Assembly: GCA_963717595.1 (NCBI GenBank)
Contig: CAVQWH010000001.1
Coordinates: 576,621 to 640,620, forward strand
Reading direction: 5' to 3'
DNA: 64,000 nucleotides
From: CAVQWH01 sp963717595
GTDB taxonomy: Bacteria > Patescibacteriota > Saccharimonadia > Saccharimonadales > Saccharimonadaceae
How positions within the stretch are numbered: the first letter of the stretch is position 1; the number at the start of each line of letters is the position of its first letter. The position numbers and the translations under genes were made by a program. Shown here one piece after another: positions 34,084-42,489 of the stretch. The notes beneath the pieces were generated by a model. It was not told where the DNA came from, ran no database searches, and worked only from the letters and a program-made list of their open reading frames with translations.

Positions 34084-34997
34084 ATACCCGCTCTTTGTAT
34101 ATTCATGCTTTTCATATTGCTTTGACTTGAAGATGGTTGAGGCATCATGTACTTCATAACTATCTCATTATAAATACCTTTTTGAATAGAAGAATAGTAA
34201 GTAGGCTTATTGTATTCACTAGGTTTTGCTAGTTCATTATATGAGGCTTGGTTGAGTGGGCGTGACATTTTTTTGACTTTATTGACCCAAATATTGAAGT
34301 CTTTCTTAGGAGTAGCTTTAGTTTTAAAGGTCATACCCGCAAACCCTTTGCCGCTGATATTTGCCGCAAAACCATTAAAGGTGCCACTTTGGCTTGCTTC
34401 AAGATGTAGCTGCGTCGACATTCCTGGCATGGCGTAAATTTGACCACTTAGCTGGGGGATCCAAAAAGAATTCATCGGCGCATCAGCAGTAATCTTAAAA
34501 TTAACTGGTCGATTTATAGGAATCTGTAAATAATTTATCGAAGCTATATTCTGTTCCGGATAAATAAAAAGCCACTTCCAGTTTAGGGCGACAACCTGCA
34601 CATTGAGTGGTTTAACGTTAGACGCCAAGGGTTTATAAGGATCTAGCGCATGGGCACTGTTCCAAGCGATGATTGAGAGAGTAAAAATAATTACCGAGGG
34701 AATCGCCCACCATGTTATTTCAGCAAACTTGTTGCCATCTAAGTCAGGTGAATATTTAGCCCTGGTATTGCCTTCGCGATATCTCCAAGCAATAAGCGCT
34801 GTCATTATGAAAACGGGTATTATAACTATTAAGCCTAGCCCGGCCGCTATTACCATCAAACCCCGCTCTTTTGTGGCAATAAGACCCTTGGGGTTTAAAA
34901 TTGCAATATTTTTATCGTGTAAGAATACTATCAAAGCTACTATTGCAGCTAGGGCTAGTAGAATTAGAAAAGTGACTTTATATTTCTTGCTATTCAT
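34080..34997 (-). CDS. cyoA: Quinol oxidase subunit II
   Basis: The 305-residue protein has two N-terminal membrane helices (about 8-25 and 45-70) and a cupredoxin-fold domain (about 120-235; VVALNWKWLFIYPEQNIASI and MNSFWIPQLSGQIYAMPGM). The CuA ligands of cytochrome c oxidases (CxxxC, His, Met) are absent: the region reads GTFNGFAANISGKGFAGM. The enzyme should therefore take electrons from a quinol. It is the first gene of the operon and carries no lipobox Cys. A tail of Ser/Gln/Met residues closes the protein. Confidence 0.95.
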   Translation of the reverse strand: MNSKKYKVTFLILLALAAIVALIVFLHDKNIAILNPKGLIATKERGLMVIAAGLGLIVIIPVFIMTALIAWRYREGNTRAKYSPDLDGNKFAEITWWAIPSVIIFTLSIIAWNSAHALDPYKPLASNVKPLNVQVVALNWKWLFIYPEQNIASINYLQIPINRPVNFKITADAPMNSFWIPQLSGQIYAMPGMSTQLHLEASQSGTFNGFAANISGKGFAGMTFKTKATPKKDFNIWVNKVKKMSRPLNQASYNELAKPSEYNKPTYYSSIQKGIYNEIVMKYMMPQPSSSQSNMKSMNIQRAGM

Positions 34998-35099
34998 AAG
35001 CCGACTAACACGGTTGTGTTAGTTAATATTCTAGCAGTTCGCTCACCAAAACTACAATTACTTGTAATTTTAAGATTATTATTGTATGATTTGACTAAT

Positions 35100-35852
35100 A
35101 TGATAGTGAGTGAACAAGATGCTGCGGCGTTGCCCAGCTATAAAGCTTATGAAATAGCAGAGCGAGTTTTTCGACCTATAGTAAATCGTCTTGGCGGATA
35201 TGCTGCTCATAATGCTGGAGTATTACGGCCCTTAGATAATGAAGGGTACTTCCTAGCACCGAACCATCGCTCTAATTGGGACTCATTTGCTCTGGGTCTG
35301 GCTATGCTAGACTTGCCAGAACTCACACAAGACGGAGAGGAGCCTCCACTTCAACCACGCGCAATTCGCTATATGGCTAAAGATACCTTGTGGCGCTATC
35401 CATTAATGAGAGATTTCATAGAAGCCTGTGGAACTTTTTCGGTTAAGAGAGGCAGAGGAACAGGCTTAGACGACGATAAGGTCACTCACGTGGAACAGCT
35501 TATTGAACAACAAGCTGTTATGGGCATGTATCCAGAAGGACACAGGGAAACAGGCGACTTAAATGAAGTTGTTTTTGAAAAACTAAAGACAACCATTGGA
35601 TTTTTATCTATAAAATATGGAATACCTATTGTTCCTGTAGGTATTGCAGGGCCAGTCAAGGGTCGAAAACTTCCGCGAACGGTGGTATTTGGCGAACCGA
35701 TATACCCAGAAAAAGCCTCTACTCAAGATGAAGCTGAGCTAAAAGAAAAGAAAACTGAGTTGATGGTCGTGCTCCATGGCCAAATAAACGAGGCATATCA
35801 AGAAGCCCGTCGTCTACACGAACAGCAGTTTGGTGTAAAAATTGGCTCTTAA
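35100..35852 (+). CDS. plsC: 1-acyl-sn-glycerol-3-phosphate acyltransferase-like protein
   Basis: The protein starting at ATG 35100 (MIVSEQDAAALPSYKAY) has 250 residues. Block I is NHRSNWDS (NHx4D), block III is MYPEGHRE, and block IV is IPIVPVGIAG, all of the PlsC/LPLAT fold. It should acylate lysophosphatidate or a related acceptor at the membrane. An upstream in-frame start at 35016 exists, but TATGAT ends 9 nt before 35100, supporting the shorter form. It is convergent with cassette D. Confidence 0.88.
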   Translation: MIVSEQDAAALPSYKAYEIAERVFRPIVNRLGGYAAHNAGVLRPLDNEGYFLAPNHRSNWDSFALGLAMLDLPELTQDGEEPPLQPRAIRYMAKDTLWRYPLMRDFIEACGTFSVKRGRGTGLDDDKVTHVEQLIEQQAVMGMYPEGHRETGDLNEVVFEKLKTTIGFLSIKYGIPIVPVGIAGPVKGRKLPRTVVFGEPIYPEKASTQDEAELKEKKTELMVVLHGQINEAYQEARRLHEQQFGVKIGS

Positions 35853-35878
35853 TTTTAATGTAAATAACTCAAATAAAA

Positions 35879-35984
35879 TAGGGTTTCCCTGACCAGAGCG
35901 AAAGCTCTGGCACAGACCACAATGGCAAGACAAAGCCTTACCATGTGCCGGGTTCCGCCTGTGTCGAGCGAAAAAGACAACCTT
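35879..35984. ncRNA. Structured RNA element, copy 2
   Basis: Shares blocks with 21240-21318: GTTTCCC.GACCAGAGC, a 7-bp hairpin CCAGAGC/GCTCTGG (with a GAAA tetraloop on the plus strand), GGCACAG.CCAC, a variable hairpin (here ATGG.AAG/CTT.CCAT), GTGCCGGGTTCCG.CTGTG and CGA.CGAAAAAGA. The hairpins differ in sequence but keep pairing, which supports a selected RNA structure. Like copy 1 it lies between a plus-strand gene stop and the stop of a small minus-strand membrane gene. Strand is uncertain. Confidence 0.65.
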
Positions 35985-36304
35985 TCATTTCGAGTTTTTA
36001 GCTATGGTTTTCGCGTCATGGATTACTTCTGCAAGGAGACCGCTACTTCCAAGTACAGAGACAATTACAGTAATACTGTAAATGATTATAGGAATGGCGC
36101 CATAGTCATTTCGGGCTATGTAGGCCAAAGCGCCTGCTCCTACTAGCGCCATAGCCATAAGAGCGGGGTAGATAGGCCTTTATCCGACCCACCCTTGTCT
36201 GCGGCCTTTCCTGCAGCAGCGACAATGAAAAGTGGAAGACTTACCAAGCAAATCATGATCGGTACTAGCAGGATTTGATCGACAACCGTGCCTATTATAA
36301 ACAC
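35985..36304 (-). CDS. Small membrane protein of unknown family, apparent frameshift (cassette D)
   Basis: The best start is GTG at 36304, preceded by AAAGAGGTGATTAC. It gives FIIGTVVDQILLVPIMICLV, a first membrane helix. One missing base near 36171-36176 breaks the frame after DKGL. The restored frame continues IYPALMAMALVGAGALAYIA, then IPIIIYSITVIVSVLG, ending in KTIAKNSK at TGA 35985. The product has about 106 residues and three helices. The leader CGAGACGAAAGAG, which includes the SD, can pair with UCUUUUUCGCUCG just after the stop. Confidence 0.6.
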
Positions 36305-36364
36305 GTAATCACCTCTTTCGTCTCGAGAAAACAATAAGTTTATGACTGCTTTCTATAAAATATT

Positions 36365-36392
36365 ACTATAAACCATTAAATATTTTTGTCAA
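36365..36392 (-). promoter_or_regulatory. Promoter of cassette D
   Basis: Minus strand TTGACA (36392-36387), 16-base spacer, TATAGT (36370-36365). This is a near-consensus housekeeping promoter, giving a leader of about 55 nt before the GTG. Confidence 0.7.
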
Positions 36393-36474
36393 TCTAGTGC
36401 TTGTTATTTATTAACTTAGAGTTATAATTTAAGCATTACTATTTTAAAATTTAAAGAATAGAAATCATACAAAA

Positions 36475-38094
36475 ATGACAAAAAATAAAAAACGTTCACG
36501 TAACTATAAAAATAAATCCAGAAAATCATTAAAGTTTAAAATAAAACTAACCCTTATAATCTTAGCGGCCGTAGGGTTTGCTAGTGTTCTTTTTAGTGCC
36601 ACTAATACCGCTAGTCCTCTAAGCGCTACGGTAAGTAACGTCTTAGGAACTGCACCGGTTGTTCAAAAAGACAATATAGAAGAACCGGCTCCTAAAGGCG
36701 TGGCAGAAAGTAAAACCGTATTAGTAAAATTTAAACCTTCGGTTTCTGCGCACACCAAGTCAGTTATCTACAAACAAAACAAAGGTAAAGTAGAGCATAC
36801 TTTACCAAAAGTTGGGGTCCAAGAAGTAAAAATACCGGCAAACGAAAGTATCCACTCAGCGCTCAAGAAGTATAGCTCTAATAATCAAGTGGCTTATGTT
36901 GAGCCAAACTATATAGCCAAACAGTTTTTTACCCCTAATGATAAGTTTTATTCTCAAGAGTGGAATCTTAGCAAAATAGGCGCATCTAAGGCTTGGGATA
37001 TAAGTAAGGGAGGATACGGGCCTATTGCCATAGTAGATACGGGAGTCGATGCCGCTCATAGTGACCTAAAGGGTGAAGTGCTAACTGGCTATAATCTTAT
37101 TAATGGATCTACAGGTACTAATGACGATAACGGCCACGGCACACATGTAGCAGGAATAATAGCTGGAATAACCAACAATTCTAACGGAATAGCTAGCATA
37201 GGTTTCAAGGGGTCAATTTTGCCCGTAAAAGTATTAGATGCCTCTGGTGCAGGTACTTACGCCGATGTTGCTAACGGCATAATATATGCAGCCGATCATG
37301 GCGCAAAAGTCATTAACTTAAGCCTGGGCGGCGCTGCATCATCTGATACTTTACAGTCTGCAGTTAGTTATGCTCAGAGTAAGGGGGCTATAGTTGTGGC
37401 AGCAGCAGGTAATAACGGCGATAACTCGCCTGTTTATCCAGCAGACTATCCTGGAGTTGTGGCGGTATCTGCGACAACCCCTAGCGACACTTTAGCTTCG
37501 TTCAGTAGTTATGGTAGCCATACTTTCGTTGGCGCCCCGGGAACAAACATTATCTCCACTTACAACAACGGCGGCTATGCGACTATGTCAGGCACCTCAA
37601 TGGCTGCACCAGAAGTTTCTGGTTTGTTGGGTCTAGCTTTATCTAGCGGTAATATCACTGACTCTACTTTGCTAAATGACCTAAAAACTACAAGCGATAA
37701 AGTAGGGCCGTATCCATATAATTCTAATGGCTGGAATCAATATTTTGGCTATGGTCGCATCGATGCTGCTAAGCTTCTTCAAAAAGTTACAGGTACAACT
37801 TCTACGGCTACTACTTCTAGCGCTAGTAAGTCTGTGAGTGTTAGGGTTGCTTTTAGGGCAAGAGTTTTGGGGGCAAGCCACAATCGTAGGCTTCTCAGAG
37901 TAAGAATTGGCAAAATCAGTAGAAGACTTAGGCACTTCAGGCGCCACGTGGTTTACATACATACAAATCGCCATACTACACTTCGTCATGGCAGAAAGAG
38001 AGTACCGCTTGGAAGAATCAGACATGGCAGAATGATAAGCGGAATCCTTCTTTGGAAAAATCATAAACTTATAGCGATAAGACTAGGAATCTAA
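36475..38094 (+). CDS. Secreted subtilase (S8 serine protease)
   Basis: The 539-residue protein has a very basic N-terminus and a membrane/signal segment (about 22-42). An inhibitor-like propeptide follows (KTVLVKFKPSVSAH to QVAYVEPNY), then a peptidase S8 domain with Asp in IVDTGVDAAHSDL (about 187), His in NGHGTHVAG (about 222) and Ser in SGTSMAAPEVSG (about 374). The C-terminal about 80 residues are Arg/His-rich, which is unusual and may bind a polyanionic wall or DNA. It is probably an extracellular or wall-linked protease. Confidence 0.93.
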   Translation: MTKNKKRSRNYKNKSRKSLKFKIKLTLIILAAVGFASVLFSATNTASPLSATVSNVLGTAPVVQKDNIEEPAPKGVAESKTVLVKFKPSVSAHTKSVIYKQNKGKVEHTLPKVGVQEVKIPANESIHSALKKYSSNNQVAYVEPNYIAKQFFTPNDKFYSQEWNLSKIGASKAWDISKGGYGPIAIVDTGVDAAHSDLKGEVLTGYNLINGSTGTNDDNGHGTHVAGIIAGITNNSNGIASIGFKGSILPVKVLDASGAGTYADVANGIIYAADHGAKVINLSLGGAASSDTLQSAVSYAQSKGAIVVAAAGNNGDNSPVYPADYPGVVAVSATTPSDTLASFSSYGSHTFVGAPGTNIISTYNNGGYATMSGTSMAAPEVSGLLGLALSSGNITDSTLLNDLKTTSDKVGPYPYNSNGWNQYFGYGRIDAAKLLQKVTGTTSTATTSSASKSVSVRVAFRARVLGASHNRRLLRVRIGKISRRLRHFRRHVVYIHTNRHTTLRHGRKRVPLGRIRHGRMISGILLWKNHKLIAIRLGI

Positions 38095-38202
38095 TCTTAA
38101 GCTCAACTTCGTAAACTACTAGCTAAAGTATTGATATATTAGCAATAAAATATTATAATAACCATAAACTATTGCTTGTGGTGGGAGAAAGAGTAGCTAG
38201 TT

Positions 38203-39720
38203 GTGAGTAGAGGCTATGAGCTTCGCCGTTCCCCGAATCCAGAAGCTCATATTAATGAGATCTTGCACGCGCGTCCGCCAATCCCAAGCGGTAGGGCGGA
38301 TCTTTCTGAGCTTATAAGACGACTAGAGGGAATTCCGGCAGGTGAGCCAGGTTACGCATGGGAAAGATTGCCTGCTTGGCTGGCTAAGTTCTCAGAGGCA
38401 TATCAAAGTATCCCCAAGTATTTACCGATTGTAACTTTAAATGCTGGCTCTTCGACTCCTTTGCGCGAGGGATATTTAAGAGCAAAGGAGTTTTTGCGCG
38501 ATGGCGCAAGGGCTAAAGAATTAGTAGCCGAGACTTTCGACAAGGAGGCTTTTGAAGAACTTCGCGATTATGATGAAAGACTTGTCCCTATAGCACATCA
38601 AATTGCTAGTGACGAGGAAGCAAGAGCTCTCTTGGTCGCTGCTGTTCAAGACTGCATTTACCAAATTACTCCTGAGGAAGCAAAAGGCGAGGCTAAGACT
38701 AATCCTTTAATGGAAGAGCGTATACTAGAAAAACTACTTTTGGATTGGCAATCTCAATATGTACAAAACATAGGTGGAGACGATATAGAGAGTAGATGGG
38801 GTTTAAGGTTTGAAACAGTCGAAAGTGATCTCACTTACTTTGAACGTGTAGCGGAGGTGGGGATTGCTACGACAGATGCCCAGTGGGCGCGACGCCTACT
38901 AGCACAGGAAGCAGAGTTAGCAGAATATCATCAAGCCCAACTGCGCTTTGACAGTGTGAACGGCGATATAAATGGCTACAGGGAGCTAGCTCACCAAACT
39001 AAGCCGGCCAAGGCTGAGCTAGCCGCTAGGTATATAGCTTGGCAGGCTAAATTTTTAGCCAATATGATTGTAGGCAATCCACGTTATAAGCCGGCGCGTC
39101 ATTTGAGTATGGATGCTGCTGATCCTATGCAGATTGCTGCCAGTGCTTTGGCTAATACTCCAGCCGCTACACAAGAACTTAATATGTTTTCACATGCCAT
39201 GGCGAGTCTGGAAGATCCTCATCAGCATCTGCAAGGCAATGTTTTTGACGAGCTGCCTTTTCCGCCTAATTCAATCGCTATGATTACTTGCTTTGATGCC
39301 TGGCCTTTCCACTTTCAAATCGATGATCGTCCTGGCGGAGAAAAAGAGATTTATAATGCCGCTGTAGCCACTTTATTAGAGTGGTATGACAAGCTGGCTT
39401 ATGGTGGTAAGATAGTGATTTTCCCTTGGGCCACTAATAAAAGTAGTGATTCGGATAGAAAAGCCGATAAAAAGGCGCTTGAGGCTGCACTAGTAGAATT
39501 CAGTCGCCGAGTGGGTCATGGCGCCAGCAGGGATTTAGTAGCAACTGAAGTATTAAGAAGCTGGATGTCATCTTCTGATGAGCAGATTTTAGAGACTATG
39601 TCATCAATCTTTACAAGTAAAGATACTCACTTAGACGTTCTGGTTATATCTAAACCAACCGAAAAGTCGGCTAGAGCTAGGCTAAAAGCCATGGGAAGAA
39701 AAGCCGTTTCTAGGGCTTAA
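38203..39720 (+). CDS. Unknown protein with a possible C-terminal methyltransferase-like fold
   Basis: The 505-residue product starts at a GTG after GGTGGGAGAAAG. The N-terminal 350 residues are helical and not recognised. The C-terminal part, GNVFDELPFPPNSIAMITCF then LLEWYDKLAYGGKIVIFPWA, looks like motifs IV-VI of class I SAM-dependent methyltransferases, but I cannot find a clear glycine-rich SAM loop. Function is therefore uncertain. It overlaps the convergent CBS gene by 11 bp. Confidence 0.55.
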   Translation: MSRGYELRRSPNPEAHINEILHARPPIPSGRADLSELIRRLEGIPAGEPGYAWERLPAWLAKFSEAYQSIPKYLPIVTLNAGSSTPLREGYLRAKEFLRDGARAKELVAETFDKEAFEELRDYDERLVPIAHQIASDEEARALLVAAVQDCIYQITPEEAKGEAKTNPLMEERILEKLLLDWQSQYVQNIGGDDIESRWGLRFETVESDLTYFERVAEVGIATTDAQWARRLLAQEAELAEYHQAQLRFDSVNGDINGYRELAHQTKPAKAELAARYIAWQAKFLANMIVGNPRYKPARHLSMDAADPMQIAASALANTPAATQELNMFSHAMASLEDPHQHLQGNVFDELPFPPNSIAMITCFDAWPFHFQIDDRPGGEKEIYNAAVATLLEWYDKLAYGGKIVIFPWATNKSSDSDRKADKKALEAALVEFSRRVGHGASRDLVATEVLRSWMSSSDEQILETMSSIFTSKDTHLDVLVISKPTEKSARARLKAMGRKAVSRA

Positions 39721-40447
39721 AATCCGGTGTTGCTAGATCCCAGGCAGTAATTATTCCAAGCGGCTTTTCGCTTTGCTTGCCGTTTTCGGTAATAAACAGC
39801 ATGCCAATTCTCTCGTTAATTTGAATAGCTTTATTAAATACTTCGTAAACTTGGCTTAGCAAAGCTTTGCGCGGTAAAAAGGCGAATTTTTCACCGCGAT
39901 GAGCCGCCAACGGCAAAAACTTGGCAAGATCAGCCATTTTCATGTCTTTAGTAATGATAGCTTCACCCGAATTAACGATATAGGAAAGTAGAGTATTTTC
40001 GCTAAACACGCCGATCATCTCATTGTTTTTGATAATTGGCACATGAGTAAAAATATTCTCGTCCATGATTTTCATGACATCTATTAATTTGGCATCTAGC
40101 GTAGAGGTATAAATCTTGCTCGCTGGCACAGCTATGCTGAGGGCGGTTAGGGGATTAAGTAGAGCATCACGAATATTTCTGTAAGTTTTAACAAGTGCCG
40201 GATTAGGTCTGGTTATTGGTTCGGCAATGGCTGGGATAGGATTGTGCACCAAACTGTTTCTTATCTGGGCTACTGCTCGCATTATTTGCTGATGGCGCGC
40301 TATCACAGGATTTTTAGAAGCTAATTCTTGAATCAAGAAAGAGTGGTCGGCATAAGTGTCTTGCTTATATTGCTGACGCAAAAATTGATCAACTTCATTA
40401 TAAAGTTGCAGTAATTCTTCACTCGACTTGTTTAATTTATCAGCCAT
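39710..40447 (-). CDS. CBS-domain protein
   Basis: The ATG at 40447 (MADKLNKSSEELLQLYNEVD) gives 245 residues. An N-terminal helical domain (about 1-105) precedes a CBS pair (about 108-240): AKLIDVMKIMDENIFTHVPI, then NNEMIGVFSENTLLSYIV and GIITAWDLATPDF. CBS pairs usually bind adenine nucleotides. The N-terminal domain (KNPVIARHQQIMRAVAQIRN) is of the type found in helical DUF4145/RiboL-PSP-like partners. TATACT ends 9 nt before the ATG, suggesting a leaderless mRNA. The next minus-strand gene upstream encodes the heliorhodopsin. Confidence 0.75.
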   Translation of the reverse strand: MADKLNKSSEELLQLYNEVDQFLRQQYKQDTYADHSFLIQELASKNPVIARHQQIMRAVAQIRNSLVHNPIPAIAEPITRPNPALVKTYRNIRDALLNPLTALSIAVPASKIYTSTLDAKLIDVMKIMDENIFTHVPIIKNNEMIGVFSENTLLSYIVNSGEAIITKDMKMADLAKFLPLAAHRGEKFAFLPRKALLSQVYEVFNKAIQINERIGMLFITENGKQSEKPLGIITAWDLATPDFKP

Positions 40448-40513
40448 AGTGTAATAAGTATACAACTACGGGGCTTATAAGTGTAGAATCGAGCGTAGTA
40501 AAAAGGGGAGTGT

Positions 40514-41269
40514 TTAAGGCCGTAAGGTTCCGGCGAAAACTTGCCAGGCTAGGGCGGATTTGGCTACTAAGCTAAGAATAATGTAAGCCCTTTCGCCATA
40601 TAAATAACTTCTCCACTTCCCTACTTTTTTGTATTGCAGAACCATGTTCAGTGCAAAGCAATTGAAGAAAATAAATATCGATACATAAATCCAGTAAACG
40701 AAAGTAGGCGGTGCGCTACCATTATTGGCGCTTGCCCAGAAATATAAACCAATTACTATCCATGGGATTATTCCTGCCAGGCAGCCAACCCAAAAACTAA
40801 GCCAGTTAGTTCGAGTAGTAGTTTGGTTGTGAATTTCCATAATCAAGCCGCACAAGTTCATGACGGCTACTAAAGCAAAAATTGCTATCAAACTGCCCAA
40901 GTCGTAAATGCCAACCAGCAAGGCAATAGCGACCATCATAATGGAGGCTGACAGACTGTATTCTATCCAGCGTGCTTTATTAATGCCCTTTTTAAGATTA
41001 GCTTCATATTTTTTGCGATAAACCGTAGCAATAATAAGGTGCGCTACTGCTGATAAAAAGAAAAATATAGCTATGAGCCAGGGGAGTGATAAATCAAACA
41101 AATGCTGGGTAGCTGGCTCTAACTGGCCTGTAGCATCGTTAAAGCTTAGGTAAGCAGTAGAGATTGGCAAAGAGAAATCTCGGCTCAGCAAAAGAATAAG
41201 TACACCCTGTAAAGCGTGCACTGCAGCCATTATTAAGTTAAAGCGATTCAGTTTAGATAATTTGCTCAT
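40514..41269 (-). CDS. Heliorhodopsin
   Basis: The 251-residue seven-helix protein has the heliorhodopsin pattern: RWIEYSLSASIMMVAIAL in helix C with the Glu counterion, and ILSLVAKSALAWQVFAGTL in helix G, where Lys237 would form the retinal Schiff base. LNRFNLIMAAVHALQGVLIL in helix A and a polar, family-typical A-B loop (SFNDATGQLEPATQHLFD) add support. Heliorhodopsins sit inverted in the membrane relative to type I rhodopsins and are thought to be sensory or regulatory, not ion pumps. The gene stands alone with TAAAGT 6 nt before the ATG. I see no retinal-synthesis (blh/brp, crt) gene in the window. Confidence 0.9.
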   Translation of the reverse strand: MSKLSKLNRFNLIMAAVHALQGVLILLLSRDFSLPISTAYLSFNDATGQLEPATQHLFDLSLPWLIAIFFFLSAVAHLIIATVYRKKYEANLKKGINKARWIEYSLSASIMMVAIALLVGIYDLGSLIAIFALVAVMNLCGLIMEIHNQTTTRTNWLSFWVGCLAGIIPWIVIGLYFWASANNGSAPPTFVYWIYVSIFIFFNCFALNMVLQYKKVGKWRSYLYGERAYIILSLVAKSALAWQVFAGTLRP

Positions 41270-41311
41270 ATCTAAACTTTAGCATAAGCTTAATGTTTAC
41301 GAAAATTTAGG

Positions 41312-42439
41312 CTAAAGATCTTCCCTTGGGAAGAGGCTAGCTTGGGCTGGAAGCGGGAAGCGCACTCTGTGCCCGCGGCGCTTTAGTTCGCCTTGCACGT
41401 AGTAAACTTTCCCCGGAACATTCCATCTGCAGCTAGCTTCTATAGGGCAATGGCGGCATGATGCTTCGTATGCTCTTTGCTGGTTAATATCGTCAATATC
41501 TACTGGCAAGGGGATAAGTTTGGTTTTTCTGCCGTTACGGTTTTTTCTGCCGTCGGGCTCCAGTGTAATATTGCCCGGGTGCTTACCGCACGAAGATTGT
41601 GAAAGTAGCCATACGGCGTCACAGAGTCGCAGCGGATTAACCCCATGATGCACGGCATATTCATAGTAGAGTGTGCGAAGCTCTCTTAAGGTCTCGTCGC
41701 TATATAAATTTTCGTCTTCTTCATAACCTTCAAATTTTAAAAGTTCGTTTGCAACCGAAACTCTTAAGACATGCAGGTCTACTGGCAGAGGAAATACGAA
41801 CGGCTCAATTAATTCGTCGTCCATTAGGTAATAAGTAGCCATGCTTACCATTTTTTCCTGGAAGCCGATAAAGCCACTGCCATTTCCGTCGTTCTTGATG
41901 CGCGCCAAAGCTTCTTCGTAGTTATCTACTCCTTCAAAGATATTACGTGGATCGCCGCCCCAATCTTCTTGTATACGTCTAGCATTTTCCACCCACCAAC
42001 TACTTACGGTTTTTCGGTAGCCTAAGTGATGTTCTGTAAGTATAGATTTGATTTCTTCCGGGTCAGCTTCGGCAGCACTAGCCGCATTAAATAAGTCAGG
42101 CCTCTGATCATAAATAGCTGCAAGACGCTGTATGGCGTCTACTGATTTGACACCACCCCGCATGTAATAACAGGTTGTCCACAAAAACATAGCATGTTCT
42201 ACGCCGCCGCGTGGCATGGTTTCCGGCATGTGTCGTGGGTCGTGCGGAACTCTTACAGAATCTTGGTTGTAAGGGAATTTATTATTTTCGTAAGCATCAA
42301 CCAGTAAACCCAGTACTTTTTCTACCTGAGGCCAATCAATAACAATTCTTTTATCATCCCCTGAAGATAACTCTAGGTCTTCACCAAATTTTTGAGTACC
42401 CGAAGAAACTTCTCCAGCTCTTACGACTCCATGTCCCAT
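41312..42439 (-). CDS. Putative Fe-S HhH-GPD-like DNA glycosylase
   Basis: The 375-residue protein (ATG 42439) has a C-terminal Cys cluster, SCGKHPGN then CRHCPIEASC, like the [4Fe-4S] loop of endonuclease III/MutY. It is preceded by PLPVDLHVLRVSVAN, which resembles the catalytic VDTHV.R segment, and by GFIGFQEKMVSMATYYL in the place of the helix-hairpin-helix. If right, it excises damaged or unusual bases. The N-terminal about 100 residues are unlike classic EndoIII. This is an inference from motif order only. TTTAAT 6 nt before the ATG suggests a leaderless mRNA. Confidence 0.5.
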   Translation of the reverse strand: MGHGVVRAGEVSSGTQKFGEDLELSSGDDKRIVIDWPQVEKVLGLLVDAYENNKFPYNQDSVRVPHDPRHMPETMPRGGVEHAMFLWTTCYYMRGGVKSVDAIQRLAAIYDQRPDLFNAASAAEADPEEIKSILTEHHLGYRKTVSSWWVENARRIQEDWGGDPRNIFEGVDNYEEALARIKNDGNGSGFIGFQEKMVSMATYYLMDDELIEPFVFPLPVDLHVLRVSVANELLKFEGYEEDENLYSDETLRELRTLYYEYAVHHGVNPLRLCDAVWLLSQSSCGKHPGNITLEPDGRKNRNGRKTKLIPLPVDIDDINQQRAYEASCRHCPIEASCRWNVPGKVYYVQGELKRRGHRVRFPLPAQASLFPREDL

Positions 42440-42489
42440 AGTTTTATTAAACAATACCAGTAGTTATTTAGCAATTTTTGGTCGGTGAG

